Shown here one piece after another: positions 16,858 through 27,775 of a stretch of 64,000 bases of DNA. The DNA comes from Ensifer adhaerens (GTDB lineage: Bacteria; Pseudomonadota; Alphaproteobacteria; Rhizobiales; Rhizobiaceae). The position numbers and the translations under genes are program-made. Under the pieces are notes generated by a model. It was given only the letters and a program-made list of their open reading frames with translations. It did not search any database and was not told the DNA's origin. The DNA is taken from positions 3,110,501 to 3,174,500 of the forward strand of contig NZ_CP083350.1 of the NCBI RefSeq assembly GCF_020035535.1. The letters are read 5' to 3'. Position 1 is the stretch's first letter. Each line of letters begins with the position of its first letter.

Positions 16858-16899
16858 GCGTGTATAACCTCGCCAACGGTCATAATCAGCGGTTTCATC

Positions 16900-19800
16900 C
16901 TAGGCACCACGCCCTTGAAATGTAGCCGCGACCGTTTTTCGCAGCCGAGCAATCTCCTCGCCGTGAAAAGCCCGCCGAACTTCCTCAGCGTATTGCGGAT
17001 AACGTTTGGTAACGGCATCGACACCAGCTTGCACAAGCTTCGTTTTCTCTTCTTTGAAACTAGCACTTCGCTCGTGATAGACGTACGCCCACGGCGTAAT
17101 GCAATTCCGCCAACCAGCACCGATTGCTCGCATGCAAAAGTCGTTTTCTTCTCCGTACCCACGCGGAAACGCCACCTCGTCGAAGTTCCCGATTTCGTCC
17201 AACAACTGCCTACGAATATACATGCAGAACCCGGATCCAGTCGGAACCTCGACCGGTACGCAATGCGCAGCATTTTGAACGACATTCATCGCCAGCTCCT
17301 CAGCATCCCAAAACTCAGGAAGGCGATTTCGTTTCCCCATTTCAGGAAATGAGAAGGCACCCGCGTTGTCGCTCATCGCAGTAACCGTACCTACCTTTTC
17401 GCTTCGATAAACTGCCGCACGCAGGCCAGCTACCCAGTTTGGGGTCACGATCGCATCGCTGTTCAGCAAAATCACATCATTAGGACTACAGAGGGAGATG
17501 CCCTTGTTCACACTCTTAGTGTAGCCGAGATTGATCTCGTTACGAATCACTCGTACGCCCGACGAATTGGCGTATTCGTGAAGTAATTCCGTCACTTTGT
17601 TATCACTACTGCAGTCATCCAAGGCAATAATATCACACGAATCCGGGTCTGTGTACTTTGCCACCGATTCTAAGCACTGCTTTAGTTCAAGATATGCATT
17701 ATAGATCGGGATAACAATTGTCACGCGACGCGCAGAAACGTTACCCGATACCCCGAACTGCGGCGCGATGTTTTCCTTCCTCGCGCCGGTGGCGATCACG
17801 GACATAGCCGTATCCAATTCCCCCGTTAAACGAGTCAACGAAAACTCGCTTACAACGCGATGGTAGCCCGCGGTGCCCATTTCTTCTATAAGATGCGGTG
17901 CTCGGCATAGATCGCGGACCGCATCTGAGGCAGCTTCGATGTCACGATACGGAACTAATTTTCCGGTGACATCGTGCTTGACCAGTTCACCAATTGCTCC
18001 CCACTCGTATGCGATCACCGGTCTACCCGCAGCCATAGCTTCCGCAACCGTGCGGCCGAACGACTCTGCAAAATTCGATAGACTGAGAACTACGTTCACC
18101 TCCGCCATAGCCATTGAAGGAGTCGCAAAGTAGCCCGCAAACCTCACGTTCTCGGGCAGATCCGGATCCATCTTAAGCGCTTCGATGTACTGGTTGTCGG
18201 GTCCAATAACGACGAATTCCGCTTGGTGTTCCAAATCGCGGCATCGCTTCGCTACTTCGATGAAATCTGCTATGCCTTTTTTCGGAATGTTACTGCTGAT
18301 TATCCCGAACTTAATCTTCCCATCAACCGGATTGTCTTGAAGAAAATCGGCCGCATTCACGGCATTTGGCACTAAGAACGTCCGCCCGTGCCGGGAAAAA
18401 AGATGGCTAGTGGCTTCCGAATTCGCGACTATGTAGTCGGATCGTTCGAAAACAAACCTTATAATTTCCTCAGCCGTGAGACCGAGCCTTTCTTGGAGCG
18501 GAGCATCCAAGGAGATCAACTCGCGGACGTGTGTTACTCTAATTCTATTGAGGCGCTTGGCCGCCTCAAGCGGCTCAAGCAACACAATCGTGTTTGCATA
18601 AACTATATCAATGTTATTTTGAATAATGATTTCAGAAAAATTCAGGAGAACGTGTTGATCGAGGTCTCGTTTTCCGTACCATTGTTGGTAGGACAGCACA
18701 TAAATCTTAGCTGAAAACTTCTTCAGCTCAGAAATGTATTCTCGATTGTTCCCACTGGGAAGCGTAACCACTACATTGTAGCCACATGCAGAAAGCGCTT
18801 TGGCGACGTCTAAGAAACTTCTTTCCCCACCAAATAAATGATGTCCAGAAACATGCGCACAAAGAAGTACGTTGGGTCGACCCGTATTCATCACGAAACC
18901 ATCGATCAGCTTTGGCCTACTACCATCCTTCAGTTTTGTTGTCGGCCTAAACGCTGATACGACCTTGCTAGTACCGGTTTGTGGTATCGCTATAATAGGA
19001 TCGTTTGTCCACCGGGGCGCATATTCTCCTAGCACGGACCTGACAACACGGAGGTAACTGTCACCGAAGCGCTGATCCGGCTCGAGCACTGTCCCTTCAG
19101 CCCACTCATTCCAGGCATTAATAAATAGCAGTGACTCTTTTTCCTCACGCTGCGCATTTTCCTGCTTCACGATATTTTTAAGCCACCTTCTGAATTTCAT
19201 CGGCGTACAGCCGTGGAAGATTCGCGCGTCCTGCATGCGGCGAGCGGTATTATCCCACCCCATCATTGCACCACGGTGCACAGGCCACTCGTAACCTTCC
19301 TCAAAACGTGCTAGATCACCGTCAACTACCGCGTCGTAACTAAGTATTTCGCCATTAAAATCCGATTTGAGATCTTTCATTTCAGATCGGACATCATGGC
19401 GTGCGGTTTCATGCGGCGGAAACATTACGTATGCATCCAGGCCAAAATCTTCAGGAGGACCCTCAAGGGGCTCCAATCCAAACCTGACGGCGCACAAGTG
19501 TATCTCGCCGATACCTTGCCGCCTGCACTCCTCACGCCACAATTTAGCGACATCCAACCAGTTGGGGATAACTCGAATTCGATACACAACCACGACCGGC
19601 TTGCCCTGATGTCGAATGTACCGGCTGTCACGCATCATAGAGATGAATTCGTTGATAAGAGCCAGATTTGATTCTTCGCTGTAGCTCTGCTTCAGAAGGA
19701 CGAACTTCTCCTGGCCGTCCCAATTACGCGACCAGTTCTCGTTTGCCCAGCATACACAAAACGGAAGATCGATCTCGCGATCGCCTAACATCTGCTCGAT

Positions 19801-22338
19801 GGGCTTGTTTAGAAGCTTCTTCCCGTCGAACCAGTAGTAGTAGTAGCAGAAACCATGTACGCCATTATCGCGCGCCAACTTCGCCTGAAATTTCTGCGTC
19901 TCCGGTAGACGGAGATCGTAATAGCCCAAATCTTTGGGGCGGCGTGGCTGATAGTGATTTCGAAACTGCGGTCCCGCACGAACAACATTGTTCCATTCTG
20001 TGAAGCCGGCCCCCCACCATCTACTATTTTCTTCAATAGGATGAAATTGGGGCAGGAAGAATGCGATCGTTTTGATTGTTCGGTTCTGAGAACCTGACGC
20101 GAGGGATACCGCGTTCCGTTGGTACTGGATACCTAAAACTTCAAACTCGCCCTCGTTCGCTATAAAGCTGACAAGGACCAAAAATCTATCACGCCATTGG
20201 CTGTCATTTTTTCCATGTCTTCCCAAAATGTCTTTTGGCGATAGTCGTAAAGCCGCAATCTGTTTCAACAACAGGGCATCGAAAGAGTGCCTTCGCCCGC
20301 TAGCAACTTCGATCTCACCTGGCGTGTACGAAGACCCGATTCGAGGAAGAACAGTGTTTAGAAACGTCCTTGTATCTCCGTCTGCGCCTGGATCTATGAT
20401 GAAAGTGACGTCCGAAACGATTGCCAAGTGTGGCGCGCACTCGAACAGCTCTGAACTTCGGGGAGCGAAAACATCTTTGGCTTGCGCCCCGGAGAATATC
20501 ACGAGCACACGATCGTACTCAGAGAGTAGATTCGAATTTACCACATGGAGAATTCGCTCACACTCGCCGAGTTTAGACGAGTATCCAGCGACGTAAAAGT
20601 TCCCGCATTTTGACAGGTCAGCTCTCACCTGACCAGAAGACATACTGCCATGTGCGCAGATCACGAGCACGTCGTAAGAGTCGAGCGAGCATACAGAGAG
20701 CTGCTCTTCAAGATCGCTCCAGTCCGGATGGCTCCCGATTTCGAAAACAATCAGATGCCCGGCACGGTTAACGCTAGATCGCGGCGTGAAAAAGTCTGGC
20801 ATCCCATTACGGGTCGGAGGCAAGTATTCAAACGTCCTGGGTGGGGCGCCCTGAATTACAGCTGATGCTATCACCTGGAACACAACTCCCCTCGAGTATT
20901 CCGCAGGCAGGTTGAGCGGTTTTCCATCGACTAAGCATCTCACTTGGTGCCTCAAACCATCCCTGAAACGCTCAGGAATGCTGAAAGTGAAGCCGTGGCT
21001 TCCGTTCCCTACACCCGAATTTCTAAGGTCAATGCGCAGGACGTCCGCTTTGATTCTTCCACACTCTACGCCGTCAATCTCCACGGTAACATCAACCGAG
21101 GCCGTAGGTTCCCTGAGATTGCAGGCCCATCCGGTAACGGACGTATCGGTTATCTGGTCAACATGGCCCGCCCCCTGAAAGTCTTGACGAAAGATGAAAC
21201 CGTCACGAAACGCCTCTGCCGCCTGCAGCCGGACACCCGAACTCGTGAACACCAATTCGTGCCGTTGTCCGTCCGCCAAAGTTGAAGGAGCGCGCCAGGT
21301 AAAGTGCTGCTGGCTCGGCTGCTGTGTACCGGAGTTGCTCAACGGAACTTTAAACCTATCGACGACACGGCCTTGAAGCTCAACTGCCACGACAGCACTT
21401 AGATCCGTGTCCTCTCTAGGGCTAATCCATCCCGATACTACTCGGCCACCCACACTTTCTATGCGGCCGGACGCAATTGGCGCCACATCAGTAACGTCGC
21501 CCAGAACGCTAAGTAGGCCAGCCTTCTCGTCATTCCCGCAAGTGGCGAGGTAGTGCGCAAATGGGTTAACTTGTCCGCCTCGCAGATGCGGGTTCTTTCG
21601 AAGGTGTGCGTCTGTATTAAAATTCCTGTTTGGATCGTTACCTTCTTTCCAGCCGAGAAGAACGTAGTGAAGAACTACGTCATCTTTGCTGCTAAGCTTT
21701 CGGCTATTATTGATATAGAAGACCCGGTCGAAGTAGCCATCTATCGCCTTTTTCTGCTCCAGCGCAGATAGCTCGTGCTGACGATTTGTAAACCGAAGCT
21801 CGGCTTCGCCATACTCGACGTAGTGCGACAACGGCTCGACGCCCGCCGCTTTTACGTCCGCATATTTTTGTAGATAGTAGTTTACGTCAAAATCGCTTGA
21901 AGGATTCCATCCTTGCTTCCACCCAATTTTGAAGTAATGATCTATTGCATTCTCACTCGTCACTTGGCCTTGACTTTGCGCGCAGTAGAATCTCTCGTCG
22001 AAGAATCGACTGAACGCACCGGATCGCATCTTGAAGAACAATTCTTCGGCCGGAGTTGCAAACCGCCCTTCTACCTTACCGTGCGTGACATAATGGATCA
22101 GCGGGCATATTCCGCTGGTTGCGACATCTTCGTAAGTCCTTAAATAAAACTCAGTATCGAACAGTTCAGACGGATTCAATCCATCCTTCCAGCCTAATTT
22201 GCAGTAATGTCGAAAGCCATTGGTCGTTAGTCTATACTTCCTCCGGACTCTTTCCTTATAGTATTTTTCGTCAAAATACTCCCCGGCCAAATTCCTAAGG
22301 TTCACATAACGCCCTTTTGCGCCAAAAATACTAATCAA
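16900..22338 (-). CDS. Giant multi-domain glycosyltransferase (1812 residues)
   Basis: Order of parts: three repeats of about 90 residues (1-275) with LGWKDGLNPSELFD / IGWKQGWNPSSDFD / LGWKEGNDPNRNFN; two beta-sandwich modules (290-495) with V.GW and DG..H motifs; an unassigned segment (510-745); a WbsX-type domain (755-1105) with FFLPQFHPIEENSRWWGAGF and LLFINAWNEWAEG; a GT4 domain (1150-1520) with VLLCAHVSGHHLFGGERSFL and SNFAESFGRTVAEAMAAGRP; and a C-terminal GT2 domain (1538-1812) with VTIVIPIYNAYLELK and ILLNSDAIVTPNW. It probably adds several sugars of one repeat unit. The repeats may bind acceptor or partner proteins. It is the first gene of the minus-strand cluster. Confidence 0.9.
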   Translation of the reverse strand: MISIFGAKGRYVNLRNLAGEYFDEKYYKERVRRKYRLTTNGFRHYCKLGWKDGLNPSELFDTEFYLRTYEDVATSGICPLIHYVTHGKVEGRFATPAEELFFKMRSGAFSRFFDERFYCAQSQGQVTSENAIDHYFKIGWKQGWNPSSDFDVNYYLQKYADVKAAGVEPLSHYVEYGEAELRFTNRQHELSALEQKKAIDGYFDRVFYINNSRKLSSKDDVVLHYVLLGWKEGNDPNRNFNTDAHLRKNPHLRGGQVNPFAHYLATCGNDEKAGLLSVLGDVTDVAPIASGRIESVGGRVVSGWISPREDTDLSAVVAVELQGRVVDRFKVPLSNSGTQQPSQQHFTWRAPSTLADGQRHELVFTSSGVRLQAAEAFRDGFIFRQDFQGAGHVDQITDTSVTGWACNLREPTASVDVTVEIDGVECGRIKADVLRIDLRNSGVGNGSHGFTFSIPERFRDGLRHQVRCLVDGKPLNLPAEYSRGVVFQVIASAVIQGAPPRTFEYLPPTRNGMPDFFTPRSSVNRAGHLIVFEIGSHPDWSDLEEQLSVCSLDSYDVLVICAHGSMSSGQVRADLSKCGNFYVAGYSSKLGECERILHVVNSNLLSEYDRVLVIFSGAQAKDVFAPRSSELFECAPHLAIVSDVTFIIDPGADGDTRTFLNTVLPRIGSSYTPGEIEVASGRRHSFDALLLKQIAALRLSPKDILGRHGKNDSQWRDRFLVLVSFIANEGEFEVLGIQYQRNAVSLASGSQNRTIKTIAFFLPQFHPIEENSRWWGAGFTEWNNVVRAGPQFRNHYQPRRPKDLGYYDLRLPETQKFQAKLARDNGVHGFCYYYYWFDGKKLLNKPIEQMLGDREIDLPFCVCWANENWSRNWDGQEKFVLLKQSYSEESNLALINEFISMMRDSRYIRHQGKPVVVVYRIRVIPNWLDVAKLWREECRRQGIGEIHLCAVRFGLEPLEGPPEDFGLDAYVMFPPHETARHDVRSEMKDLKSDFNGEILSYDAVVDGDLARFEEGYEWPVHRGAMMGWDNTARRMQDARIFHGCTPMKFRRWLKNIVKQENAQREEKESLLFINAWNEWAEGTVLEPDQRFGDSYLRVVRSVLGEYAPRWTNDPIIAIPQTGTSKVVSAFRPTTKLKDGSRPKLIDGFVMNTGRPNVLLCAHVSGHHLFGGERSFLDVAKALSACGYNVVVTLPSGNNREYISELKKFSAKIYVLSYQQWYGKRDLDQHVLLNFSEIIIQNNIDIVYANTIVLLEPLEAAKRLNRIRVTHVRELISLDAPLQERLGLTAEEIIRFVFERSDYIVANSEATSHLFSRHGRTFLVPNAVNAADFLQDNPVDGKIKFGIISSNIPKKGIADFIEVAKRCRDLEHQAEFVVIGPDNQYIEALKMDPDLPENVRFAGYFATPSMAMAEVNVVLSLSNFAESFGRTVAEAMAAGRPVIAYEWGAIGELVKHDVTGKLVPYRDIEAASDAVRDLCRAPHLIEEMGTAGYHRVVSEFSLTRLTGELDTAMSVIATGARKENIAPQFGVSGNVSARRVTIVIPIYNAYLELKQCLESVAKYTDPDSCDIIALDDCSSDNKVTELLHEYANSSGVRVIRNEINLGYTKSVNKGISLCSPNDVILLNSDAIVTPNWVAGLRAAVYRSEKVGTVTAMSDNAGAFSFPEMGKRNRLPEFWDAEELAMNVVQNAAHCVPVEVPTGSGFCMYIRRQLLDEIGNFDEVAFPRGYGEENDFCMRAIGAGWRNCITPWAYVYHERSASFKEEKTKLVQAGVDAVTKRYPQYAEEVRRAFHGEEIARLRKTVAATFQGRGA

Positions 22339-22716
22339 AACAACCTCATCCTCTATCTATCCAACCAACTCAAATACGCTTGATTACTAGCCTCAGGCTC
22401 CGAGTTTCACGGTAGTAGAACGCCGAGTTGGTATTCGCTGTTGAATGGCCGAGTGTTGAAGGTACTTTGAAGGTCCGATCCGATGCACCTTACCCCCCGC
22501 CGAACCAAGCTACGCATTCGTTCGAAACAGCTGCCGGCGTGGCGTATATCACAGGGCCCCGCACCCGGACTAGGCCAAAATTGGCGCTTTGTGCTTTTGT
22601 GCGCCAGGCTCAAGAGCAGCTTTTCGCCCCAGCGTCGCGCATTGGCCAATAAGTAGTAAGCCGACCACCGTCCGCCCACCAACCATTCATCGAACGCATG
22701 GAGGCGCTCACGCCCC
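22339..22716. other. Intergenic stretch upstream of the giant glycosyltransferase gene
   Basis: 378 bp between the start of the giant glycosyltransferase gene and the end of the UDP-glucose dehydrogenase gene, both minus strand. I see no credible gene, terminator or recognisable operator. It must hold the promoter of the polysaccharide gene cluster if that is separate from the ugd transcript. Base composition shifts here from AT-richer on the left to GC-richer on the right. Confidence 0.5.
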
Positions 22717-24030
22717 TCAGAGGGGCCGGCCGATGCTGGAATAGGCAAAGCCGTGCTTGGCAACCTCGTCCTGGCGGTAGATGTTTCGGAGGTCGACGAG
22801 CACAGGCGTCTTCATCGCCGACTTCAGGCGGCGGAAGTCGAGCGCGCGGAACTCGTTCCATTCCGTCACGATCACCAATGCATCGGCTTCGTTGGCCGCT
22901 TCATAGGGGTCGCTGGCATAGTCGATGCCGTCGATGATCTTCCGGGCGTTGTCCATGCCTTCCGGGTCGTAGCCGACAATGTGGGCGCCGGCATCCTGCA
23001 GCGTCTGCACGATGGCAATCGCCGGGCTGTCGCGAATGTCGTCGGTGTTCGGCTTGAAGGTGAGGCCGAGGACCGCGATCTTGTGGCCGCGCACGTCGCC
23101 GCCGGCCGCCGCAATCACCTTGCGGCCCATCGCCCGCTTGCGGTTGTCGTTGATCGCAACCGTGGTCTCGACGAGACGGACGGGCGCATCATGGTCCTGC
23201 GCGGTCTTGACCAGGGCCAGCGTATCCTTCGGGAAGCACGAGCCGCCGTATCCCGGTCCGGCATGCAGGAACTTCGAGCCGATGCGGCCGTCGAGACCGA
23301 TGCCGCGGGCGACGTCCTGCACATTGGCGCCGACCTTTTCGCAAAGATCCGCCATCTCGTTGATGAAGGTGATCTTCATCGCCAGGAAGGCGTTGCCGGC
23401 GTACTTGATCAGCTCGGAGGTGCGTCGTGACGTGAAGACGAGCGGCGACTGGTTGAGGTAGAGCGGCCGGTAAACCTCGGTCATGACGTCGCGGGCCCGC
23501 ACGTCATCATCGGCAACACCGATGACGATGCGGTCAGGCCGCTTGAAGTCCTCGATCGCCGCGCCTTCGCGCAGGAACTCCGGATTGGAGACGACAGCAA
23601 AGTCGGCCTCCGGATTGGTTTCGCGGATGATGCGCTCGACCTCGTCGCCCGTGCCGACCGGAACGGTGGATTTGGTGACGATGACGGTGAAGCCCTGGAG
23701 GTTTACGGCGATCTCGCGCGCCGCCGCATGCACGTAGGAGAGGTCCGCGTGGCCATCGCCACGGCGGGAAGGGGTGCCGACCGCAATGAAGATGACGTCG
23801 CTGTCGGCGACGGCGGAAACGAGATCGGTGGTGAACGACAGACGGCCCGAGGCGACGTTGCTGGCCACCAATTGATCGAGGCCGGGTTCGAAGATCGGAA
23901 TACGCCCCTGCATCAAGGCGTCGATCTTGCTCTCATCCTTGTCGAGACAGACAACGTCGTGACCGAAATCCGCAAAACACACACCGGAAACGAGGCCTAC
24001 ATAGCCGGCGCCGATCATCGTGATTTTCAT
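22717..24030 (-). CDS. ugd: UDP-glucose 6-dehydrogenase
   Basis: 437 residues. It oxidises UDP-glucose to UDP-glucuronate with two NAD. The N-terminal Rossmann motif is MIGAGYVGLVSGVCFADFGH. The substrate Glu/Lys segment includes EFLREGAAIEDF and KYAGNAFLAMKITFINE. The catalytic Cys sits in GPGYGGSCFPKDT and the C-terminal domain has LGLTFKPNTDDIRDSPA. Full length for the family. In rhizobia the orthologue is called rkpK, needed for K-antigen and LPS sugars. It supplies the adjacent polysaccharide cluster. Confidence 0.95.
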   Translation of the reverse strand: MKITMIGAGYVGLVSGVCFADFGHDVVCLDKDESKIDALMQGRIPIFEPGLDQLVASNVASGRLSFTTDLVSAVADSDVIFIAVGTPSRRGDGHADLSYVHAAAREIAVNLQGFTVIVTKSTVPVGTGDEVERIIRETNPEADFAVVSNPEFLREGAAIEDFKRPDRIVIGVADDDVRARDVMTEVYRPLYLNQSPLVFTSRRTSELIKYAGNAFLAMKITFINEMADLCEKVGANVQDVARGIGLDGRIGSKFLHAGPGYGGSCFPKDTLALVKTAQDHDAPVRLVETTVAINDNRKRAMGRKVIAAAGGDVRGHKIAVLGLTFKPNTDDIRDSPAIAIVQTLQDAGAHIVGYDPEGMDNARKIIDGIDYASDPYEAANEADALVIVTEWNEFRALDFRRLKSAMKTPVLVDLRNIYRQDEVAKHGFAYSSIGRPL

Positions 24031-24230
24031 GTTTAGTTAGCTCTGAATTTCGATTTTACCAATGGCTTCACACCAGATAGTGAAAGCATCCTCGGGCGGC
24101 GCGAGTTCTTTTCAAGCTTGGGTGAAACATGCTTTGCCCTAATAGGCTGAGGGTGATCGGAGCTTCCGCTTTTCCTCGAAGAATTTGTAATTTGGCGCTA
24201 ACTGCCGCTCATTGAGTAGCCAGAAATTAC

Positions 24231-25097
24231 TCAAGTTCCAGCCAACTTAAGAAGATATTTTCCATACGATGTTTTAGCGTACGATTTTCCGTGTTCGATT
24301 AGTTCGTCGCGAGTGATGTATCCGTTGGCGAATGCAATTTCTTCGATGCACGCTATGTTTGTGCCTTGGCGATGCTGGATTACGCGCACAAACTCCGACG
24401 CCTCCAAAAGACTATCGTGAGTGCCAGTATCAAGCCACGCGTATCCGCGCGACATAATTTCGACAAAAAGGGCCCCCTGCTCCATGTAGAGTCGATTGAG
24501 GTCAGTAATCTCATACTCGCCGCGGCTAGACGGCTGTAACCCCTTTGCCAACTCGACCACTTTATTGTCGTAGAAATAGAGACCAGTTACGGCGAAGCGC
24601 GACTTTGGTTTCTCGGGCTTTTCTTCCAGGCTCAGCGCGTGTCCATCCGTTGCAAGCTCGACAACACCGTAGCGTTCAGGATCGTCGACTTCATAAGCGA
24701 ATACCGTCGCACCACTCTTGCGATGCCGCGCCTTTTCGAGCAGGTCACCTAGACCGGCGCCAAAGAAGATATTGTCCCCGAGCACAAGGGCAACGTTATC
24801 GGCACCTATGAATTCTTCACCAATCGTAAATGCCTGCGCGAGCCCTTCGGGTTTGGCCTGTATGGCATATGACATTCGAAGTCCCAAAGATGCGCCATCG
24901 CCAAAAAGCCGCTTGTAGCTTTCCAAGTGCTCAGGTGAGGAAATTATCAATATATCCCGAATATCAGCCTGCATCAACACAGACAACGGATAGTAAATCA
25001 TCGGCTTGTCGTAAACCGGGATTAGCTGCTTATTAATAGCCAGGGTCGCGGGATGGAGGCGCGTACCGGAACCACCTGCGAGAATTATTCCCTTCAT
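24231..25097 (-). CDS. rmlA: Glucose-1-phosphate thymidylyltransferase
   Basis: 288 residues, also called RfbA. It makes dTDP-glucose from glucose-1-phosphate and dTTP. The nucleotide-binding motif is [20 protein letters not shown]. The sugar-binding segments [23 protein letters not shown] and [14 protein letters not shown] are clear, as is [16 protein letters not shown]. Full family length. It is the last gene of the rml group (order on the minus strand: C, B, D, A), 90 bp after rmlD. Confidence 0.95.
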   Translation of the reverse strand: MKGIILAGGSGTRLHPATLAINKQLIPVYDKPMIYYPLSVLMQADIRDILIISSPEHLESYKRLFGDGASLGLRMSYAIQAKPEGLAQAFTIGEEFIGADNVALVLGDNIFFGAGLGDLLEKARHRKSGATVFAYEVDDPERYGVVELATDGHALSLEEKPEKPKSRFAVTGLYFYDNKVVELAKGLQPSSRGEYEITDLNRLYMEQGALFVEIMSRGYAWLDTGTHDSLLEASEFVRVIQHRQGTNIACIEEIAFANGYITRDELIEHGKSYAKTSYGKYLLKLAGT

Positions 25098-25187
25098 ACA
25101 AACCTCTACTCTCTTTTCTCAAAACTGCGCGCAGGCCGATACTATACCGGTGAGATGCAACATAGTTTCGCGTTTTTCTTCCAGTTT

Positions 25188-26072
25188 TCAGTCAGAAATA
25201 GAAGCAAGGACTTGTTGTAATGCAACAGGCCATTCACGCGCTTCGATACCAAAATCCCGCGAAAGCTTTTCGGTCGATAGACGCGAATTCGTGGGGCGTC
25301 GGGCCGGTGTGGGATACTGCTGTGTCGAGATTGCCGTCACGGTCGGGACTACATACCCCGCCTTACTCCGCTGCCGGAATATTTCACATGCAAACTCATG
25401 CCAGGTAGCCTGGCCAGAATTTACAAAGTTGTATGTGCCAACGGGTGCGCCTTCATCCTCGATCAAGCGATGCGCAATCGAAGCTAGAGCCAACGCGATG
25501 TCTGACGCGGCAGTTGGGGAACCAGTTTGGTCGCTAACAACGCTTATCAATGTCCGTTCGCGCCCTAGGCGCAGCATCGTCCTCACAAAATTTGCACCGT
25601 GCGCGCTGTAGACCCAAGCGGTACGCAGAATTATATGTCGTTGGTTTCCGGTCCGAACTGCCTGTTCTCCGGCTTCCTTCGATGCACCATACACTCCCAA
25701 CGGCGCGACCGGATCATACTCAACGTAAGGACCACTTTTTGTCCCGTCGAAAACGTAGTCAGTCGACACATGTATGACCGGAATATCCAGCCCCTTAGTC
25801 GCAGCAGCTATCGCCGCGGGCGCCAATGCATTTACTTTCCAAGCAGCCAAGACATCGCTTTCGGCTCGGTCGACAGCCGTATAAGCAGCGGAATTGATGA
25901 CGGCCGAAAAGTCACCTGACGCAATATATTGACCGATCGTATCGCACTCAGTGAGATCCAACTCGCTGCGGGTCGGCGCGATCAATTCAACATCGTCGGG
26001 CCAAACGCACCGCAGCAGTTCAGTCCCCACCTGCCCAGTGCCGCCAGTAACCAGTATCCGTCGCTTACTCAT
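25188..26072 (-). CDS. rmlD: dTDP-4-dehydrorhamnose reductase
   Basis: 294 residues from the ATG at 26072 ([20 protein letters not shown]). Its start overlaps the rmlB stop (ATGA), so I reject the longer frame that begins at 26126. It does the last step of dTDP-L-rhamnose synthesis using NAD(P)H. The Rossmann GGTGQVG, the [16 protein letters not shown] segment and the catalytic Tyr/Lys in [10 protein letters not shown] are present. Confidence 0.95.
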   Translation of the reverse strand: MSKRRILVTGGTGQVGTELLRCVWPDDVELIAPTRSELDLTECDTIGQYIASGDFSAVINSAAYTAVDRAESDVLAAWKVNALAPAAIAAATKGLDIPVIHVSTDYVFDGTKSGPYVEYDPVAPLGVYGASKEAGEQAVRTGNQRHIILRTAWVYSAHGANFVRTMLRLGRERTLISVVSDQTGSPTAASDIALALASIAHRLIEDEGAPVGTYNFVNSGQATWHEFACEIFRQRSKAGYVVPTVTAISTQQYPTPARRPTNSRLSTEKLSRDFGIEAREWPVALQQVLASISD

Positions 26073-27124
26073 GTACCCAGCCCTCGTCGTTTGGCGGCCT
26101 GGCTGCGATCGAGAATCTCCGTCCACCAGTCACGGTTGGCCAAGTACCAGGCAACGGTCTTCTCAATTCCACTTTCAAAGCTCTCAAACGGCTTCCAACC
26201 AAGTTCGTTGCCGATCTTGGCTGCGTCGATAGCGTATCTTTGATCGTGGCCGGGGCGATCGGCAACATATGTCAGCTGTTCGGCGTAGGATTGCCTGTCG
26301 TCGCGTGGCTGTAAGCGATCCAGAATTTCACATACCGTCTTCACGACATCGATGTTGCGACGCTCTGAGTTGCCGCCCACGTTGTACGTCTGACCCGGAA
26401 CCCCCTTCTCGAACACACATTGCAGGGCTCGCACATGGTCTTCAACGTAGAGCCAGTCGCGTACATTGGTACCGTTGCCGTATACGGGAAGCGGCTCGCC
26501 TGCGAGTGCCTTGACGATCATAAGCGGAATGAGCTTTTCCGGAAAATGATAAGGCCCGTAGTTGTTCGAGCAGTTGGTGATCAGGACGGGCAGACCAAAT
26601 GTGTGGCCCCAAGCGGAGACGAGATGGTCCGAGCCTGCCTTGGAAGCGGAATAGGGCGAGCGAGGATCATAGGGTGTAGTTTCAGTGAAGTAACCCGTCT
26701 CGCCGAGTGAACCGAAAACCTCATCCGTCGAGATGTGGTGAAAGCGAAAACTCTGCGCACGATCCGTCGGGAGCTTGCGCCAGTAGTCCAAAGCCGCCGC
26801 CAGCATGGTGTACGTGCCGACCACATTCGTCTGGATGAAGGCACCCGGGCCGTCGATCGACCGATCGACGTGAGATTCGGCAGCAAGATGCGTAATGATG
26901 TCCGGCTGGAAGTCTTCGATGGCGGCCACAACCGTTTGCTCGTCGCAAATATCCCCTTGCCTGAAGCGATATCGCGGGGACGACGCAACGGAAGACAGGG
27001 ATGTCAGCGTACCGGCATAGGTCAGTTTGTCGAAATTCAGCACGTCATGTTCGGCGCTCTCGATAAGATGCCGGACCAGGGCCGATCCAATGAAGCCGGC
27101 ACCGCCGGTAACGAGAATACGCAT
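26069..27124 (-). CDS. rmlB: dTDP-glucose 4,6-dehydratase
   Basis: 351 residues. An extended SDR enzyme that converts dTDP-glucose to the 4-keto-6-deoxy sugar. The NAD motif is [20 protein letters not shown], the Asp/Glu dehydratase pair is in [12 protein letters not shown], and the catalytic Tyr-x3-Lys is in YSASKAGSD. It sits 17 bp downstream of rmlC and overlaps rmlD by four bases, a typical coupled rml operon. Confidence 0.96.
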   Translation of the reverse strand: MRILVTGGAGFIGSALVRHLIESAEHDVLNFDKLTYAGTLTSLSSVASSPRYRFRQGDICDEQTVVAAIEDFQPDIITHLAAESHVDRSIDGPGAFIQTNVVGTYTMLAAALDYWRKLPTDRAQSFRFHHISTDEVFGSLGETGYFTETTPYDPRSPYSASKAGSDHLVSAWGHTFGLPVLITNCSNNYGPYHFPEKLIPLMIVKALAGEPLPVYGNGTNVRDWLYVEDHVRALQCVFEKGVPGQTYNVGGNSERRNIDVVKTVCEILDRLQPRDDRQSYAEQLTYVADRPGHDQRYAIDAAKIGNELGWKPFESFESGIEKTVAWYLANRDWWTEILDRSQAAKRRGLGT

Positions 27125-27141
27125 GATCAGTCCTTTCAGAT

Positions 27142-27714
27142 CTAAACCTCGACGAGTTCGAGCGGCACCCCGTCGTAGGAGAAGGGGCTGTCGAAATCAC
27201 GCAGGAGCGGCTGGCGCCCATCCTTGGGGCTCAGGAGCGGCTCAACGCCTTGCGGCAAGGGCCACTCGATTCCGATCTGAGGATCGTTCCAGAAAATGCC
27301 GCCATCATTCTCCGGAGAATAGAGATTAGAAACCTTATATGTGACCTCTGTCGAAGGTTCGAGCGTCACGAAACCGTGTGCGAACCCGACGGGGACGTAT
27401 AGTTGGTTGCCGTTCTCCGCTGAAAGTTCGGCGCCGACCCAACGTCCAAATGTCGGGGAGGCTCGACGTATGTCGACAGCGACATCGAAGATCCGACCGC
27501 GGATGCATCGAACGAGCTTAGCTTGTTCGAAAGGAGGAGTCTGAAAATGCAGCCCCCTCAGAGTTCCAACAGGAACGGAAAGAGAATGGTTATCCTGAAT
27601 GAAGCGATCGTCGATACCGTAACCTGAGAAAATCTTCTCGTTGTAAACTTCGGAGAACCACCCCCTATCGTCACCGAAACGCTTCGGACGAAGCAACACA
27701 ACCTTGGAAGTCAT
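27142..27714 (-). CDS. rmlC: dTDP-4-dehydrorhamnose 3,5-epimerase
   Basis: 190 residues from the ATG at 27714 ([20 protein letters not shown]). A TTG two codons upstream would also keep frame. It is a cupin-fold epimerase: the catalytic His is in [12 protein letters not shown], followed by [19 protein letters not shown] and [18 protein letters not shown]. Length is normal. First gene of the rmlCBDA group, 61 bp after the upstream glycosyltransferase gene. Confidence 0.95.
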   Translation of the reverse strand: MTSKVVLLRPKRFGDDRGWFSEVYNEKIFSGYGIDDRFIQDNHSLSVPVGTLRGLHFQTPPFEQAKLVRCIRGRIFDVAVDIRRASPTFGRWVGAELSAENGNQLYVPVGFAHGFVTLEPSTEVTYKVSNLYSPENDGGIFWNDPQIGIEWPLPQGVEPLLSPKDGRQPLLRDFDSPFSYDGVPLELVEV

Positions 27715-27775
27715 TGGCAATACCCTGCATGCAGAAACCGAGGGCCATCAGCCCAGCGAATACACAACGGCGCAT

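Noticed and set aside
22407..22763. 118-codon minus-strand frame upstream of the giant glycosyltransferase
   Set aside because: It overlaps the end of ugd and has no motif or ribosome-binding site. I treat the region as a promoter spacer.
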